In this document: positions 17,620-25,779 of the stretch, piece after piece
Layout: each line of letters begins with the position of its first letter
How positions within the stretch are numbered: the stretch's first letter is position 1
Position numbers and translations under genes: made by a program
The notes under the pieces: generated by a model
Databases searched by the model: none
The model's input: only the letters and a program-made list of their open reading frames with translations
Told to the model about the DNA's origin: nothing
Source of the DNA: Streptomyces longhuiensis
Lineage (GTDB): Bacteria; Actinomycetota; Actinomycetes; Streptomycetales; Streptomycetaceae
Reading direction: 5' to 3'
Assembly (NCBI RefSeq): GCF_020616555.1
Contig: NZ_CP085173.1
Location: 5,534,001-5,598,000 of the forward strand
Length of the DNA stretch: 64,000 nt

Positions 17620-17655
17620 GAAGAGGGGTTCCGGCCGGTGGCCGGGCCCCTCTTC
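17620..17655. terminator. Bidirectional terminator between mqnE and the GNAT gene
   Basis: GAAGAGGGG (17620-17628) pairs with CCCCTCTTC (17647-17655), and inside it CCGGCC (17631-17636) pairs with GGCCGG (17640-17645). It lies between two convergent genes. Confidence 0.8.
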
Positions 17656-17674
17656 CCGTGTCGCGGTACGTGGG

Positions 17675-18199
17675 TCAGGCCACCGGCAGCAGCATCGTGA
17701 TGTCGTCGCGGTCGTCGCCGGGGGCCACCCGGATCGCGCCGGGGACGCGGCCGACCTCCTTGTAGCCGCACGCCGCGTAGAAGCGGTCGGCGCCGGTGCC
17801 GCCGCGGCAGGTGAGGCGGATCGCCTCGATGCCGTCGAAGGCGCGGGCGGCGTCGGCGGCGGCGGCCATCAGTTCACGCCCGTACCCCTTGCCCTGGTGT
17901 CGCGGGTGGACCATCACCGTGTACAGCCAGATGTAGTGCTTCTGCAGGCGGTGCTGGTTGTACGTGAAGAAGGCCGTCGCCGCGACGGCGCCCTCCTCGT
18001 CGCGTCCGACCAGGAGCCGGGTGCGGCCCTCGGCCATCGCGGCGAGGTGCCTGACCAGCTCGGGGCGTATGTCCTCGGTGGTGACGGGCGGGACGAAGCC
18101 GACCGCTCCGCCCGCGTTGGACACGTCGGCCCAGAGCGCGAGGACGTCGTCCCGCAGCGCCGGTCCGATCTGCGGGTCCAACTGAAACGTAAGGGTCAT
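17675..18199 (-). CDS. GNAT family N-acetyltransferase
   Basis: This 174-residue protein has the acetyl-CoA binding motif A in YTVMVHPRHQGKGYGRELMAAAADAARAF (the Q/RxxGxG/A pattern reads QGKGYG). Motif B follows in IRLTCRGGTGADRFYAACGYKEVGRVPG. It fills one GNAT domain. The substrate is not predictable. It converges on mqnE and is divergent from the DUF4229 gene, so it is probably a single-gene unit. Confidence 0.9.
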   Translation of the reverse strand: MTLTFQLDPQIGPALRDDVLALWADVSNAGGAVGFVPPVTTEDIRPELVRHLAAMAEGRTRLLVGRDEEGAVAATAFFTYNQHRLQKHYIWLYTVMVHPRHQGKGYGRELMAAAADAARAFDGIEAIRLTCRGGTGADRFYAACGYKEVGRVPGAIRVAPGDDRDDITMLLPVA

Positions 18200-18304
18200 A
18201 GGTCCACTCTAGCCATTACTTGCGATGCCGCTCAATGCCCTTCGGGGGCCGCATGCTTCACTGGGGGTGCGTAGGACCGATTCGGAACGGAAGAGTGGAT
18301 TGAC

Positions 18305-18601
18305 ATGCTCCGCTACACGCTGATGCGCTTCGGGATCTTCGCGGGCTGCTTCCTTGTCGTCTGGGGCCTCGCCTCGACGGGCATCGTGCCCCGCGGTGCC
18401 GGAAGCTCGTACTTCCTGTGGATCGCCCTGCTCGGTCTCGTCATCTCCGCGCCCATCAGCTACGTCGTGCTGCGCAAGGAGCGCGACCGGGCCTCGGTTC
18501 AGATCGTCGAGCGCGTCGACCGCACGAAGGCCAACTACGAGCGCAATCGCACGCAGGAGGACCTCGCGGACGACGCGGCCCGCGCGCAGAGCGCCTCGTA
18601 A
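18305..18601 (+). CDS. DUF4229 domain membrane protein
   Basis: This 98-residue protein has two membrane helices (LMRFGIFAGCFLVVWGLASTGIV and YFLWIALLGLVISAPISYVVLR) followed by a charged helix ending in ERNRTQEDLADDAARAQS. Size, topology and the LRYTLMRFGIF start match DUF4229, a family of unknown role usually encoded near menaquinone genes in actinobacteria. It stands alone and is closed by the terminator at 18669-18706. Confidence 0.85.
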   Translation: MLRYTLMRFGIFAGCFLVVWGLASTGIVPRGAGSSYFLWIALLGLVISAPISYVVLRKERDRASVQIVERVDRTKANYERNRTQEDLADDAARAQSAS

Positions 18602-18668
18602 CGCGCCTCGTCGTCACGCGCTCGCCCCCGAAGTCCCGTGTAAGAGACTCGTAAGCTTCGTCACAGCA

Positions 18669-18706
18669 CAGGTGGCCCCGGCATCGCTCGATGCCGGGGC
18701 CACCTG
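18669..18706 (+). terminator. 16-bp terminator after the DUF4229 gene
   Basis: A perfect 16-bp stem (18669-18684 with 18691-18706, loop CGCTCG) is followed by CGTTTT, a typical intrinsic terminator. Confidence 0.88.
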
Positions 18707-18776
18707 CGTTTTCCAGGCCCAAGAACCATAGAAGGGTCATTTCTGACCCAAAGAACCCCTTTGATGTTCTCAAAGC

Positions 18777-18896
18777 ATGAGTGTTAACGTGATTGTCATG
18801 AAGACATCCGCAGCCCGCATGCCCATGAGCGTTCCGCTCGTGGCGCGCCTGCATGTCGATCTCTGCCGTTGCATGTCCGCGGCCTGTCGCCTCTGA
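18777..18896 (+). CDS. Cys-containing RHVDLC-type putative leader peptide
   Basis: A short open frame before the symporter encodes at most 39 residues. The core begins at one of the later ATGs (18798, 18819 or 18825) and reads SVPLVARLHVDLCRCMSAACRL. It matches the small putative leader peptides of Streptomyces that carry a conserved R(R/L)HVDLCR segment and several Cys near the C-terminus. Cys codons are 30, 32 and 37, close to the TGA. Such peptides typically precede sulfur or amino-acid transport genes and are thought to sense charged tRNA-Cys by translation. No good ribosome-binding site is visible, so the exact start is uncertain and translation may be leaderless. The symporter starts about 98 bases later. 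Confidence 0.72.
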   Translation: MSVNVIVMKTSAARMPMSVPLVARLHVDLCRCMSAACRL

Positions 18897-18994
18897 AGCG
18901 ACCCCCCGATGCAGCGGCGCCCCTGGTTCTTCCTCCCGCGGTGGCCGCTTCCTTACGTCCGACCCCACCCGCGCGTCATCACTGGAGTGTGTCC

Positions 18995-20341
18995 GTGTCC
19001 GCGAACACCGCGTCCGCGTCCGAGAAGCAGAAGCCCCGCTTCCGGATACCCATCCCCTTCTGGGCCCAGGTCCTTCTCGGCCTCGTCGTCGGCCTCGTGC
19101 TCGGCTACGTCGCCCGCACCTACGACGTGTCCTGGCTCGCCACGACCCTCGACAAGGTCGGCGGCATCTTCATCCAGCTCCTGAAGCTGGCCGTGGCCCC
19201 GCTGGTCTTCTTCGCGATCCTGGTGTCGATCACCAATCTGCGTAAGGTCAACAACGCCGCGCGGCTCGCCAGCCGCACCCTGCTCTGGTTCATGATCACC
19301 TCGTTGATCGCGGTCGTCATCGGCCTCGCGATCGGCCTGATCACCAACCCGGGCAACGGCTCGAACCTCACCCCGGCCGACGGCTCCAAGCCCGACCACG
19401 CCGGCTCCTGGCTGGACTTCCTGACCGGCATCGTCCCGACCGATGTCGTCACGCCGTTCACCGAGCTCAACGTCCTGCAGATCGTCTTCATGGCGGTCGT
19501 GGCCGGTGTCGCCATCCTGAAGATCGGCCCGAAGGCCCAGCCGATCCTCTCCCTGTCCGAGTCGGTGCTCGAACTGCTGCAGAAGGCCCTGTGGTGGGTC
19601 ATCCTGCTCGCCCCGATCGGCTCCGCCGGCCTCATCGGCCGCGCCATCGTCCAGTACGGCTGGGACCTCCTCGGCAACTACGCGACGTTCACGATCGACA
19701 TCTACGTCGGCTGCGCCCTGGTCCTCTTCGGTGTCTACCCGCTGCTCCTCGCGACCGTCGCCAAGCTGAACCCGCTCCAGTTCTTCAAGGGCGCCTGGCC
19801 CGCGATCCAGCTGGCCTTCGTGTCCCGCTCCTCCGTCGGCACGATGCCCGTCACCCAGCAGTCCGCCGAGCGCCTCGGCGTCCCGCGCAACTACGCCTCC
19901 TTCGCCGTGCCGTTCGGCGCGACGACCAAGATGGACGGCTGCGCCGCGATCTACCCGGCGATCTCCGCGATCTTCGTCGCGCAGATCTTCGACGTGCAGC
20001 TCGGCATCAAGGAGTACCTGCTCATCGCGTTCGTCTCGGTGATCGGCTCCGCCGCGACCGCCGGACTGACCGGTGCCACGGTCATGCTGACGCTGACCCT
20101 GTCGACGCTCGGTCTCCCGATGGAGGGCGTGGGCCTGCTCCTCGCCATCGACCCGATCCTGGACATGATGCGCACCGCCACGAACGTGGCCGGACAGGCG
20201 CTCGTGCCGGTCATCGTGGCCGCCCGCGAGAACATCCTGGACCGCGTGAAGTACGACCGCGCCACCGCGTCTCCCGTCGAGGAGCTCGTGGCAGAGAGCC
20301 AGCACGAGGACGAGCCTCAGGCGGTGGGTGCCGCCGCCTGA
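18995..20341 (+). CDS. Dicarboxylate/amino acid:cation symporter (DAACS family)
   Basis: This 448-residue secondary transporter of the GltP/DctA/TcyP superfamily has about eight helices and two re-entrant loops. Family motifs are the Ser-rich loop SRSSVGTMPVTQQSAERLGV, TTKMDGCAAIYPAISAIFVAQIF (where relatives have NMDGT), and DPILDMMRTATNVAGQALV. The substrate may be glutamate, aspartate, a C4-dicarboxylate or cystine. The Cys-rich leader peptide upstream favours a sulfur amino acid, but this is inference. The GTG at 18995 has CTGGAG seven bases before it; GTG at 18989 or a longer N-terminus are less likely. A strong hairpin follows the stop. Confidence 0.92.
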   Translation: MSANTASASEKQKPRFRIPIPFWAQVLLGLVVGLVLGYVARTYDVSWLATTLDKVGGIFIQLLKLAVAPLVFFAILVSITNLRKVNNAARLASRTLLWFMITSLIAVVIGLAIGLITNPGNGSNLTPADGSKPDHAGSWLDFLTGIVPTDVVTPFTELNVLQIVFMAVVAGVAILKIGPKAQPILSLSESVLELLQKALWWVILLAPIGSAGLIGRAIVQYGWDLLGNYATFTIDIYVGCALVLFGVYPLLLATVAKLNPLQFFKGAWPAIQLAFVSRSSVGTMPVTQQSAERLGVPRNYASFAVPFGATTKMDGCAAIYPAISAIFVAQIFDVQLGIKEYLLIAFVSVIGSAATAGLTGATVMLTLTLSTLGLPMEGVGLLLAIDPILDMMRTATNVAGQALVPVIVAARENILDRVKYDRATASPVEELVAESQHEDEPQAVGAAA

Positions 20342-20364
20342 GTCCCCAGGCTCGTACCCGTCCG

Positions 20365-20406
20365 CACCCCGCACCCGCCGGTTCCCTCCGGTCGTGGTGC
20401 GGGGTG
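20365..20406 (+). terminator. Terminator after the symporter
   Basis: CACCCCGCACC (20365-20375) pairs perfectly with GGTGCGGGGTG (20396-20406). An inner CCGG/CCGG pair extends the structure. Confidence 0.75.
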
Positions 20407-20467
20407 TGTGCGTTGTGGTGGCTACGCTTGCGGGCGGACGCGGTGTGGAGAGAGGCGGGCGGCCGGG

Positions 20468-21115
20468 GTGGGCGAAGTGAGGGCCAAGCGGATGCCGCGG
20501 GCCGTGCGGGAGCGTCAGATGCTCGACGCGGCGGTGCGGGTGTTCGGTGAGCGTGGGTACCGGGCCGCGTCGATGGACGACATCGCGGAGCTCGCCGGGG
20601 TGTCGAAACCGCTGGTGTACCTCTATCTGAACTCCAAGGAAGAGCTCTTCTCCGCGTGCATCCAGCGCGAGTCGGCGGCCCTGATCGCGGCCGTACGCGC
20701 GGGTGTCTCCGACGGCGGGGGAGCCGACCGGCAGCTGTGGGACGGGCTCCGGGCGTTCTTCACGCACACGGCGCACCACCCCGACGGCTGGGCCGTCCTG
20801 CACAGCCACGCGCGGACGGGCGGTGAGCCGTTCGTCGTCGAGGTCACGGCCATGCGGGAGGAGATCGTCGCGTTCGTGACCGGGCTGATCGCCGCAGCGG
20901 CCAGGGAGGCGCACGGCGATCCCGCGCTGCCCGACCGCGAGGTCGCCGGGCTCGCGCAGGCGCTGGTCGGGGCAGCGGAGTCGCTGGCCGGCTGGGCCAA
21001 CACGGACCCGTCGGTCACGGCCAAGGAGGCCGCGGCCACGCTGATGAACTTCGCCTGGTCGGGCCTCGGGAACCTGATGGAGGGCCGGCGCTGGTCACCC
21101 GCCCCCGGCGCGTAG
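20468..21115 (+). CDS. TetR family transcriptional regulator
   Basis: This 215-residue regulator has an N-terminal TetR DNA-binding domain (RERQMLDAAVRVFGERGYRAASMDDIAELAGVSKPLVYLYLNSKEELF) and an all-helical ligand domain of about 150 residues. It neighbours a MaoC hydratase, a FabG4-like reductase and a thiolase, so it may repress them in response to acyl-CoA. The palindromes at 23284-23305 are a candidate target. The GTG at 20468 is chosen; GTG at 20477 is an alternative. Its 3' end overlaps the convergent MaoC gene by 21 bases. Confidence 0.9.
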   Translation: MGEVRAKRMPRAVRERQMLDAAVRVFGERGYRAASMDDIAELAGVSKPLVYLYLNSKEELFSACIQRESAALIAAVRAGVSDGGGADRQLWDGLRAFFTHTAHHPDGWAVLHSHARTGGEPFVVEVTAMREEIVAFVTGLIAAAAREAHGDPALPDREVAGLAQALVGAAESLAGWANTDPSVTAKEAAATLMNFAWSGLGNLMEGRRWSPAPGA

Positions 21116-21937
21116 CACCTCGCCCGTGACATGGGTGCGCGCCGAGCGGAGTTCGAAGGCGGGCCCCCGGGACGCGTACGTCACGGTCGCCGGCAGGAGT
21201 ACGGGGGCCTTGAACGCGGCGCGCACCTGCACCTCGCCCTCCGCGCCGTGTTCGGCGAGGCAGCGGGCGACCGTCCACATGCCGTGCGCGATGGCGCGCG
21301 GGAAGCCGAAGAGGCGGGCCGTGAGCGGGTGCAGATGGATGGGGTTGCGGTCGCCGGACGCGGCGCCGTAACGGCGGCCCAGGTCGCCGGGCAGCTTCCA
21401 TTCGGCCACGGCGGGCAGCGGCTCGGGACGCTCCTCGGCCACCGCCCTCACGGGTGCGCCGGTGCGGTGGCGCGCCAGGTAGGTGCTGGTCGAGGTCCAC
21501 GCACGCGTGTCGCCCGCCCGCAGCTCGGTGACGACCGTGGCCTCCGTGCCGCGTCGGTGGGGCGCCAACTCCTTGACGTACACGGAGAGTTCGTACGCCT
21601 CGTCGACCGGCAGGTCCTGCCCCTGGGTGACGGTGACGGAGGTGTGGACGAGGCCGAGCAGAGGAAGCGGGAAGCGCCGCTCGGCCATGATCCGCATCGC
21701 CAGGGGGAAGCCGAGGACGTGCGGATACGTGACCGGGAGCGCGGCCGAGTCCGGGGCGAAGCCGCACACCTCGCGGTACGCGGCCAGTCGGGCGCGGTCG
21801 GCGCGCGCGGCCGGCAGGACCAGGCGGGTCCCGGGGGCCTCGGCGCCGGGGCCCGGGCGCTTGAGGGGTGAGAGCAGGGCGCCGCGGGCCAGGAGGGGCG
21901 GCAGGGACGGGGGCGCGGTGAGCGTGACGGTCGTCAT
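21095..21937 (-). CDS. MaoC-like acyl dehydratase
   Basis: This 280-residue double hotdog-fold protein has an N-terminal degenerate half and a C-terminal MaoC half. The hydratase-2 motif is visible as YGAASGDRNPIHLHPLTARLFGFPRAIAHGMWT, with the catalytic Asp and His candidates. It probably hydrates enoyl-CoA or dehydrates 3-hydroxyacyl-CoA/ACP. It lies five bases after the FabG4-like reductase and in the same direction, so the two likely form one operon for successive steps. The order resembles the mycobacterial fabG4-htdX arrangement next to a thiolase. Confidence 0.9.
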   Translation of the reverse strand: MTTVTLTAPPSLPPLLARGALLSPLKRPGPGAEAPGTRLVLPAARADRARLAAYREVCGFAPDSAALPVTYPHVLGFPLAMRIMAERRFPLPLLGLVHTSVTVTQGQDLPVDEAYELSVYVKELAPHRRGTEATVVTELRAGDTRAWTSTSTYLARHRTGAPVRAVAEERPEPLPAVAEWKLPGDLGRRYGAASGDRNPIHLHPLTARLFGFPRAIAHGMWTVARCLAEHGAEGEVQVRAAFKAPVLLPATVTYASRGPAFELRSARTHVTGEVLRAGGG

Positions 21938-21942
21938 GGACG

Positions 21943-23256
21943 TCAGGCCCCCAGCAGGCTCTGGCCGCAGACGCGGACGACCTGGCCGTTGACGGCGCCG
22001 GAGGCGGGGTGCGCGAGCCAGGCCGTCGTCTCCGCCACGTCCACCGGAAGCCCGCCCTGCCCGAGGGAGTTCATGCGGCGGCCCGCCTCGCGGATGAACA
22101 GCGGGACCGCGGCCGTCATCTTCGTCTCGATGAAGCCGGGCGCCACCGCGTTGACCGTGACGCCGTGTTCGGCGAGCGCCTTGGGGGCGAGGGAGCGGGT
22201 CAGTCCGACGATGCCCGCCTTGCCGGCCGCGTAGTTCGTCTGGCCCGCGTTCCCCGCGAGACCGGCGATGGATGCGGTGGCGACGATGCGGCCGCCGCGG
22301 CTGAGGGTGCCGGACGTGAGCAGGGCGTCCGTGGTGGTCAGGACGCTCGCGAGGTTCACGTCGAGGACCGTGGCCCAGCGGTCGGCGGGCATCTTGGCGA
22401 GGGTGCGGTCCCGGGTGATGCCCGCGTTGTGGACGAGGGTGTCCAGGGCGGGGACCGCGTCCGTGATCCGCTCGGCCGCGTCCGGGGACGTGATGTCGAG
22501 GGGCAGCGCGGTCGCGTCGAGGCGGGCCGCGAGTGCCTCCAGGTCAGCCTGTGCGGACGGCACGTCCAGGAGGACCAGGCGGGCCCCGTCCCGCGCGAGG
22601 ACCTCCGCCACCGCCTCGCCGATGCCGCGGGCGGCGCCCGTGACCAGGGCCGTGCGGCCGGCCAGGGGGCGCGCCCAGTCGGCGGGCGTGGTGGTGCCGG
22701 CCGCCGCGACCTCGATCACCTGGCCGCTGACGTAGGCGGACTTGGGCGACAGGAGGAAGCGGAGGGTCGACTCGGCGGCTGCCACGGGCCCTTCGACGCG
22801 TACGAGGGTGACGGTGCGGCCGCGGCCGATCTCCTTGCCGAGGGAGCGCACGAACCCTTCGAGTGCCTGCTGGGCGGCGGCCTGGTGGTGGTCGTCGCGG
22901 GAGAGCGGGGCGCCGAGCACCACGATGCGGCCACTGGGCGCGACCGAGCGCGCGACCGGGTGCAGGGCCGCGTGCACCTCGGCGAGCGTGGCGACGCCCG
23001 TGACCGCGGTGGCGTCGAGGACGATCGCGGCGGGGCGCTCGGCCGCCGCCCGCACGTCGGGGCCGGTGCGCGCCAGCAGCTCCGCGAGCTCCGCCGTGTG
23101 CCCGGCCCCGCCCGCCGTGAGATGGAGCAACGGGCCGTCCAGCGACGGTCGTTCGGGCGTCCAGCGGTGCAGCTGTGCGGGCTGGGGGAGGCCCAGGCGG
23201 CGGGTCAGGAAGCGGCCCGGGGCCGTACCGGTGAAGTTCAGATAGCGGTCGGCCAT
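21943..23256 (-). CDS. 3-oxoacyl-ACP/CoA reductase, FabG4-like (high-molecular-weight SDR)
   Basis: This 437-residue protein is longer than the usual 250-residue FabG. The extra N-terminal domain (about residues 1-200) is flavodoxin-like and degenerate, as in mycobacterial FabG4. The C-terminal SDR domain has the cofactor motif TGAARGIGEAVAEVL, the NAG motif (LVHNAGITRD) and the Ser-Tyr-Lys triad in TASIAGLAGNAGQTNYAAGKAG. It should reduce 3-oxoacyl thioesters with NAD(P)H. It is transcribed divergently from the thiolase, and a palindromic operator lies between them. Confidence 0.92.
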   Translation of the reverse strand: MADRYLNFTGTAPGRFLTRRLGLPQPAQLHRWTPERPSLDGPLLHLTAGGAGHTAELAELLARTGPDVRAAAERPAAIVLDATAVTGVATLAEVHAALHPVARSVAPSGRIVVLGAPLSRDDHHQAAAQQALEGFVRSLGKEIGRGRTVTLVRVEGPVAAAESTLRFLLSPKSAYVSGQVIEVAAAGTTTPADWARPLAGRTALVTGAARGIGEAVAEVLARDGARLVLLDVPSAQADLEALAARLDATALPLDITSPDAAERITDAVPALDTLVHNAGITRDRTLAKMPADRWATVLDVNLASVLTTTDALLTSGTLSRGGRIVATASIAGLAGNAGQTNYAAGKAGIVGLTRSLAPKALAEHGVTVNAVAPGFIETKMTAAVPLFIREAGRRMNSLGQGGLPVDVAETTAWLAHPASGAVNGQVVRVCGQSLLGA

Positions 23257-23283
23257 TGTCCAACTCCCTGCGCGGTCGGTAAT

Positions 23284-23305
23284 TTACTTCCGAGTAAGGT
23301 TACTC
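23284..23305. promoter_or_regulatory. Overlapping palindromic operators between fabG4-like and thiolase genes
   Basis: TTACTTCCGAGTAA (23284-23297) is a 5-4-5 palindrome. GAGTAAGGTTACTC (23292-23305) is a second palindrome that shares its right half. Both lie in the 70-base divergent gap just before the thiolase ribosome-binding site, where a TetR-type repressor could block both promoters. The nearby TetR protein is the obvious candidate. Confidence 0.7.
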
Positions 23306-23326
23306 AACGGTCAGGAGTTGGTCGAG

Positions 23327-24628
23327 ATGGAACGCCCGGCACGCCCGGTGAGCGCAGAACTGCCGCGCCGCGTCGCGGTCGTCGGCGGCAGCCGCATCCC
23401 CTTCGCCCGCTCCGACGGCCCCTACGCGACCGCCTCGAACCAGGACATGCTGACCGCGGCCCTCGACGGCCTCGCCGCGCGCTACGACCTCCACGCTCCC
23501 GGCGCCGTGGGCGAGTTCGTCGCCGGAGCCGTCCTCAAGCACAGTCGCGACTTCAACCTCGCGCGCGAGACCCTCCTCGGCTCGGCACTCGACCCGCGCA
23601 CCCCGGCGTACGACATCCAGCAGGCCTGCGGCACCGGGCTCCAGGCCGTGATCGCCGCCGCCAACAAGATCGCGCTCGGGCAGCTCGACAGCGCGGTCGC
23701 CGGCGGCGCCGACACGGCGAGCGACGCGCCGCTCGGCGTCAACGACTCCCTGCGCCGCATCCTCCTCGACGCGCGGCGCGCCCGTTCCCTGCCCGCGCGC
23801 CTCAAGGCCCTGACCCGGGTGCGCCCCCAGCACCTCGTACCGGACATCCCGCGCAACGCCGAGCCGCGCACCGGGCTGTCCATGGGCGAGCACGCCGCCG
23901 TCACCGCGCGCGCCTGGGGCATCGCCCGCGAGGCGCAGGACGAGTTGGCCGCCGCCAGTCATCAGCGGCTCGCGGCCGCCTACGAGCGGGGCTTCCTGGA
24001 CGACCTCGTCGTCCCCTACCGAGGGCTCGACCGTGACCAGAACCTGCGCCCCGGGTCCACCGTGGAGAAACTCGCCACGCTCAAGCCGGTGTTCGGCGCG
24101 GACGGCCCGAACCCGACCATGACGGCCGGGAATTCGACCCCGCTGACCGACGGCGCGGCCGTGGTCCTGCTCGCGAGCGAGGAGTGGGCCGCCGAGCGGG
24201 GACTCGAACCGCTGGCCCACCTCACGGCGTACGAGACCGGGGCGGTGGACTTCGTCGGCGGGGACGTGACCGGGGGAGAGGGGGATGGGCTGCTCATGGC
24301 GCCCGCCCACGCCGTGCCCCGGATGCTGGAGCGGGCCGGGCTCGGCATCGAGGACTTCGACCTCTTCGAGGTGCACGAGGCGTTCGCCTCACAGGTCCTC
24401 GCGACGCTGGCCGCCTGGGAGAAGCGGGGGCTCGCGCCCGTCGACCGGGCCCGCCTCAACGTCGCGGGGTCCTCCCTCGCGACCGGTCACCCCTTCGCCG
24501 CGACCGGCGCCCGCATCGTGGCCACCCTGGCGAAACTCCTGAGCGAACGCGATGCCCCCTCCCGCGGACTGATCTCGATCTGCGCCGCCGGCGGACAGGG
24601 CGTCACCGCGATACTCGAACGCGCTTGA
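23327..24628 (+). CDS. Acetyl-CoA C-acyltransferase (thiolase, FadI/FadA-like)
   Basis: This 433-residue thiolase has the nucleophilic Cys in DIQQACGTGLQAVIAAANKI, the catalytic His in SSLATGHPFAATGARI, and the second Cys in ISICAAGGQGVTAIL. It probably cleaves 3-ketoacyl-CoA in beta-oxidation, or condenses acetyl-CoA in the reverse direction. The ATG at 23327 has AGGAG nine bases upstream; an in-frame TTG at 23318 is less likely. With the divergent reductase and hydratase, it completes three of the four steps of a beta-oxidation cycle. No acyl-CoA dehydrogenase is present here. Confidence 0.95.
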   Translation: MERPARPVSAELPRRVAVVGGSRIPFARSDGPYATASNQDMLTAALDGLAARYDLHAPGAVGEFVAGAVLKHSRDFNLARETLLGSALDPRTPAYDIQQACGTGLQAVIAAANKIALGQLDSAVAGGADTASDAPLGVNDSLRRILLDARRARSLPARLKALTRVRPQHLVPDIPRNAEPRTGLSMGEHAAVTARAWGIAREAQDELAAASHQRLAAAYERGFLDDLVVPYRGLDRDQNLRPGSTVEKLATLKPVFGADGPNPTMTAGNSTPLTDGAAVVLLASEEWAAERGLEPLAHLTAYETGAVDFVGGDVTGGEGDGLLMAPAHAVPRMLERAGLGIEDFDLFEVHEAFASQVLATLAAWEKRGLAPVDRARLNVAGSSLATGHPFAATGARIVATLAKLLSERDAPSRGLISICAAGGQGVTAILERA

Positions 24629-24641
24629 GCGGCAAGGGAGG

Positions 24642-25514
24642 TCAGGGTTCCCGGCGGTCCGGGCGGGCCGCCGGGTCCAGGCGGAGCATGGCCGCCTCGT
24701 CCGGGCTGCCGGGCTCGGCCTGGTAGGTGACGAGGCGCTGGCCGCCCGTGCGCGCCAGCTGCATGACCTCGAAGGTGAGGGTCATCGGGCCGACCTTCGG
24801 GTGCGCGAACGTCTTGGTGCCGCCGCCGCGCTCGAGCACCTCGTACCGGTCCCAGAGTTTCGCGAACTCCGGTGACTTCAGGACGAGTTCGCCGACCAGG
24901 GCGGCCAGCTCCGGCGAGTTCGGGTCCTTGCCGCCCACCGCGCGCAGATGCGCCACCGACTGCGCGACCGTCTCCTCCCAGGGGACGTAGAGCTTGCGCC
25001 CCACAGGGTGCAGGAACAGATACCGGGTGATGTTGCGCTCCTCGTCCGGCCAGTCCCACAGCCCGGGCAGGAGTCGGCGGCCCGCCGGGTTCGCCGCCAG
25101 CACGTAGTTGTGCGGGCTCACCACGTACGCGGGCAGCGGACTGAGCGCCTCCAGGACCCGCCGGACCGAGTCGCGCACCGTGCGGTCGGTCGTGGGGTGC
25201 GGCTCGGTGAGACGGCCCGAGGCCAGCTCGGCCAGGTCGTGCAGCCGCTCGTGCGCGTCGCCGCACAGCCGCAGGGCGCGGCTGATCGCGTCGATCACGG
25301 CCGTGGAGGGGTTCGTCTCGCGGCCGCGCTCCAGTCGCGTGTAGTAGTCGACGCTGACACCGGCGAGTGTCGCCAGCTCCTCACGGCGCAGGCCCGGCGT
25401 CCGCCGGATCCCCGCGCCCGCGGGCAGCCCCGCGTCCGCCGGGCTCACGAGCGCGCGCCGCGCCTTGAGATACCTGCCCAGTTCCGTGCCGTCGTGCGTC
25501 GCTCCACCAGCCAT
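24642..25514 (-). CDS. MmyB-like helix-turn-helix regulator
   Basis: This 290-residue protein has an N-terminal XRE-type helix-turn-helix (GLRREELATLAGVSVDYYTRLERGRETNPSTAVIDAISRAL). The C-terminal PAS-like domain has the MmyB ligand-binding style (YVVSPHNYVLAANPAGRRLLPG, RNITRYLFLHPVGRKLY). MmyB-like regulators are abundant in Streptomyces, bind fatty-acid-like ligands, and often control a divergent redox or transport gene. Here the divergent MFS exporter 265 bases away is the likely target. The gene converges on the thiolase, with only 13 bases between stops. Confidence 0.92.
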   Translation of the reverse strand: MAGGATHDGTELGRYLKARRALVSPADAGLPAGAGIRRTPGLRREELATLAGVSVDYYTRLERGRETNPSTAVIDAISRALRLCGDAHERLHDLAELASGRLTEPHPTTDRTVRDSVRRVLEALSPLPAYVVSPHNYVLAANPAGRRLLPGLWDWPDEERNITRYLFLHPVGRKLYVPWEETVAQSVAHLRAVGGKDPNSPELAALVGELVLKSPEFAKLWDRYEVLERGGGTKTFAHPKVGPMTLTFEVMQLARTGGQRLVTYQAEPGSPDEAAMLRLDPAARPDRREP

Positions 25515-25779
25515 ACCCCCATTCTCCCTGCCCGGCGACGTTCCTGGGGGGCCGTGTCAGGACCAGGAACGCCGCGCCCCGGTGAACGGCGCCCTGCCAC
25601 CTGGCGCCAACACCGCGCAGAGTTGATCCCGTTGCGGGCGGCCCGGCCGCCGCGGACCCAGGGGGTGCACGACACCGGGCCGCGGCCGCGGTCGCCGGAG
25701 CCGCCCGCACGAAGCCGTACCGGGGAGGAACCGACGGACCACGTCGCCCACCCGTTTCTCCACCCGAGGAGCCCCGAAG

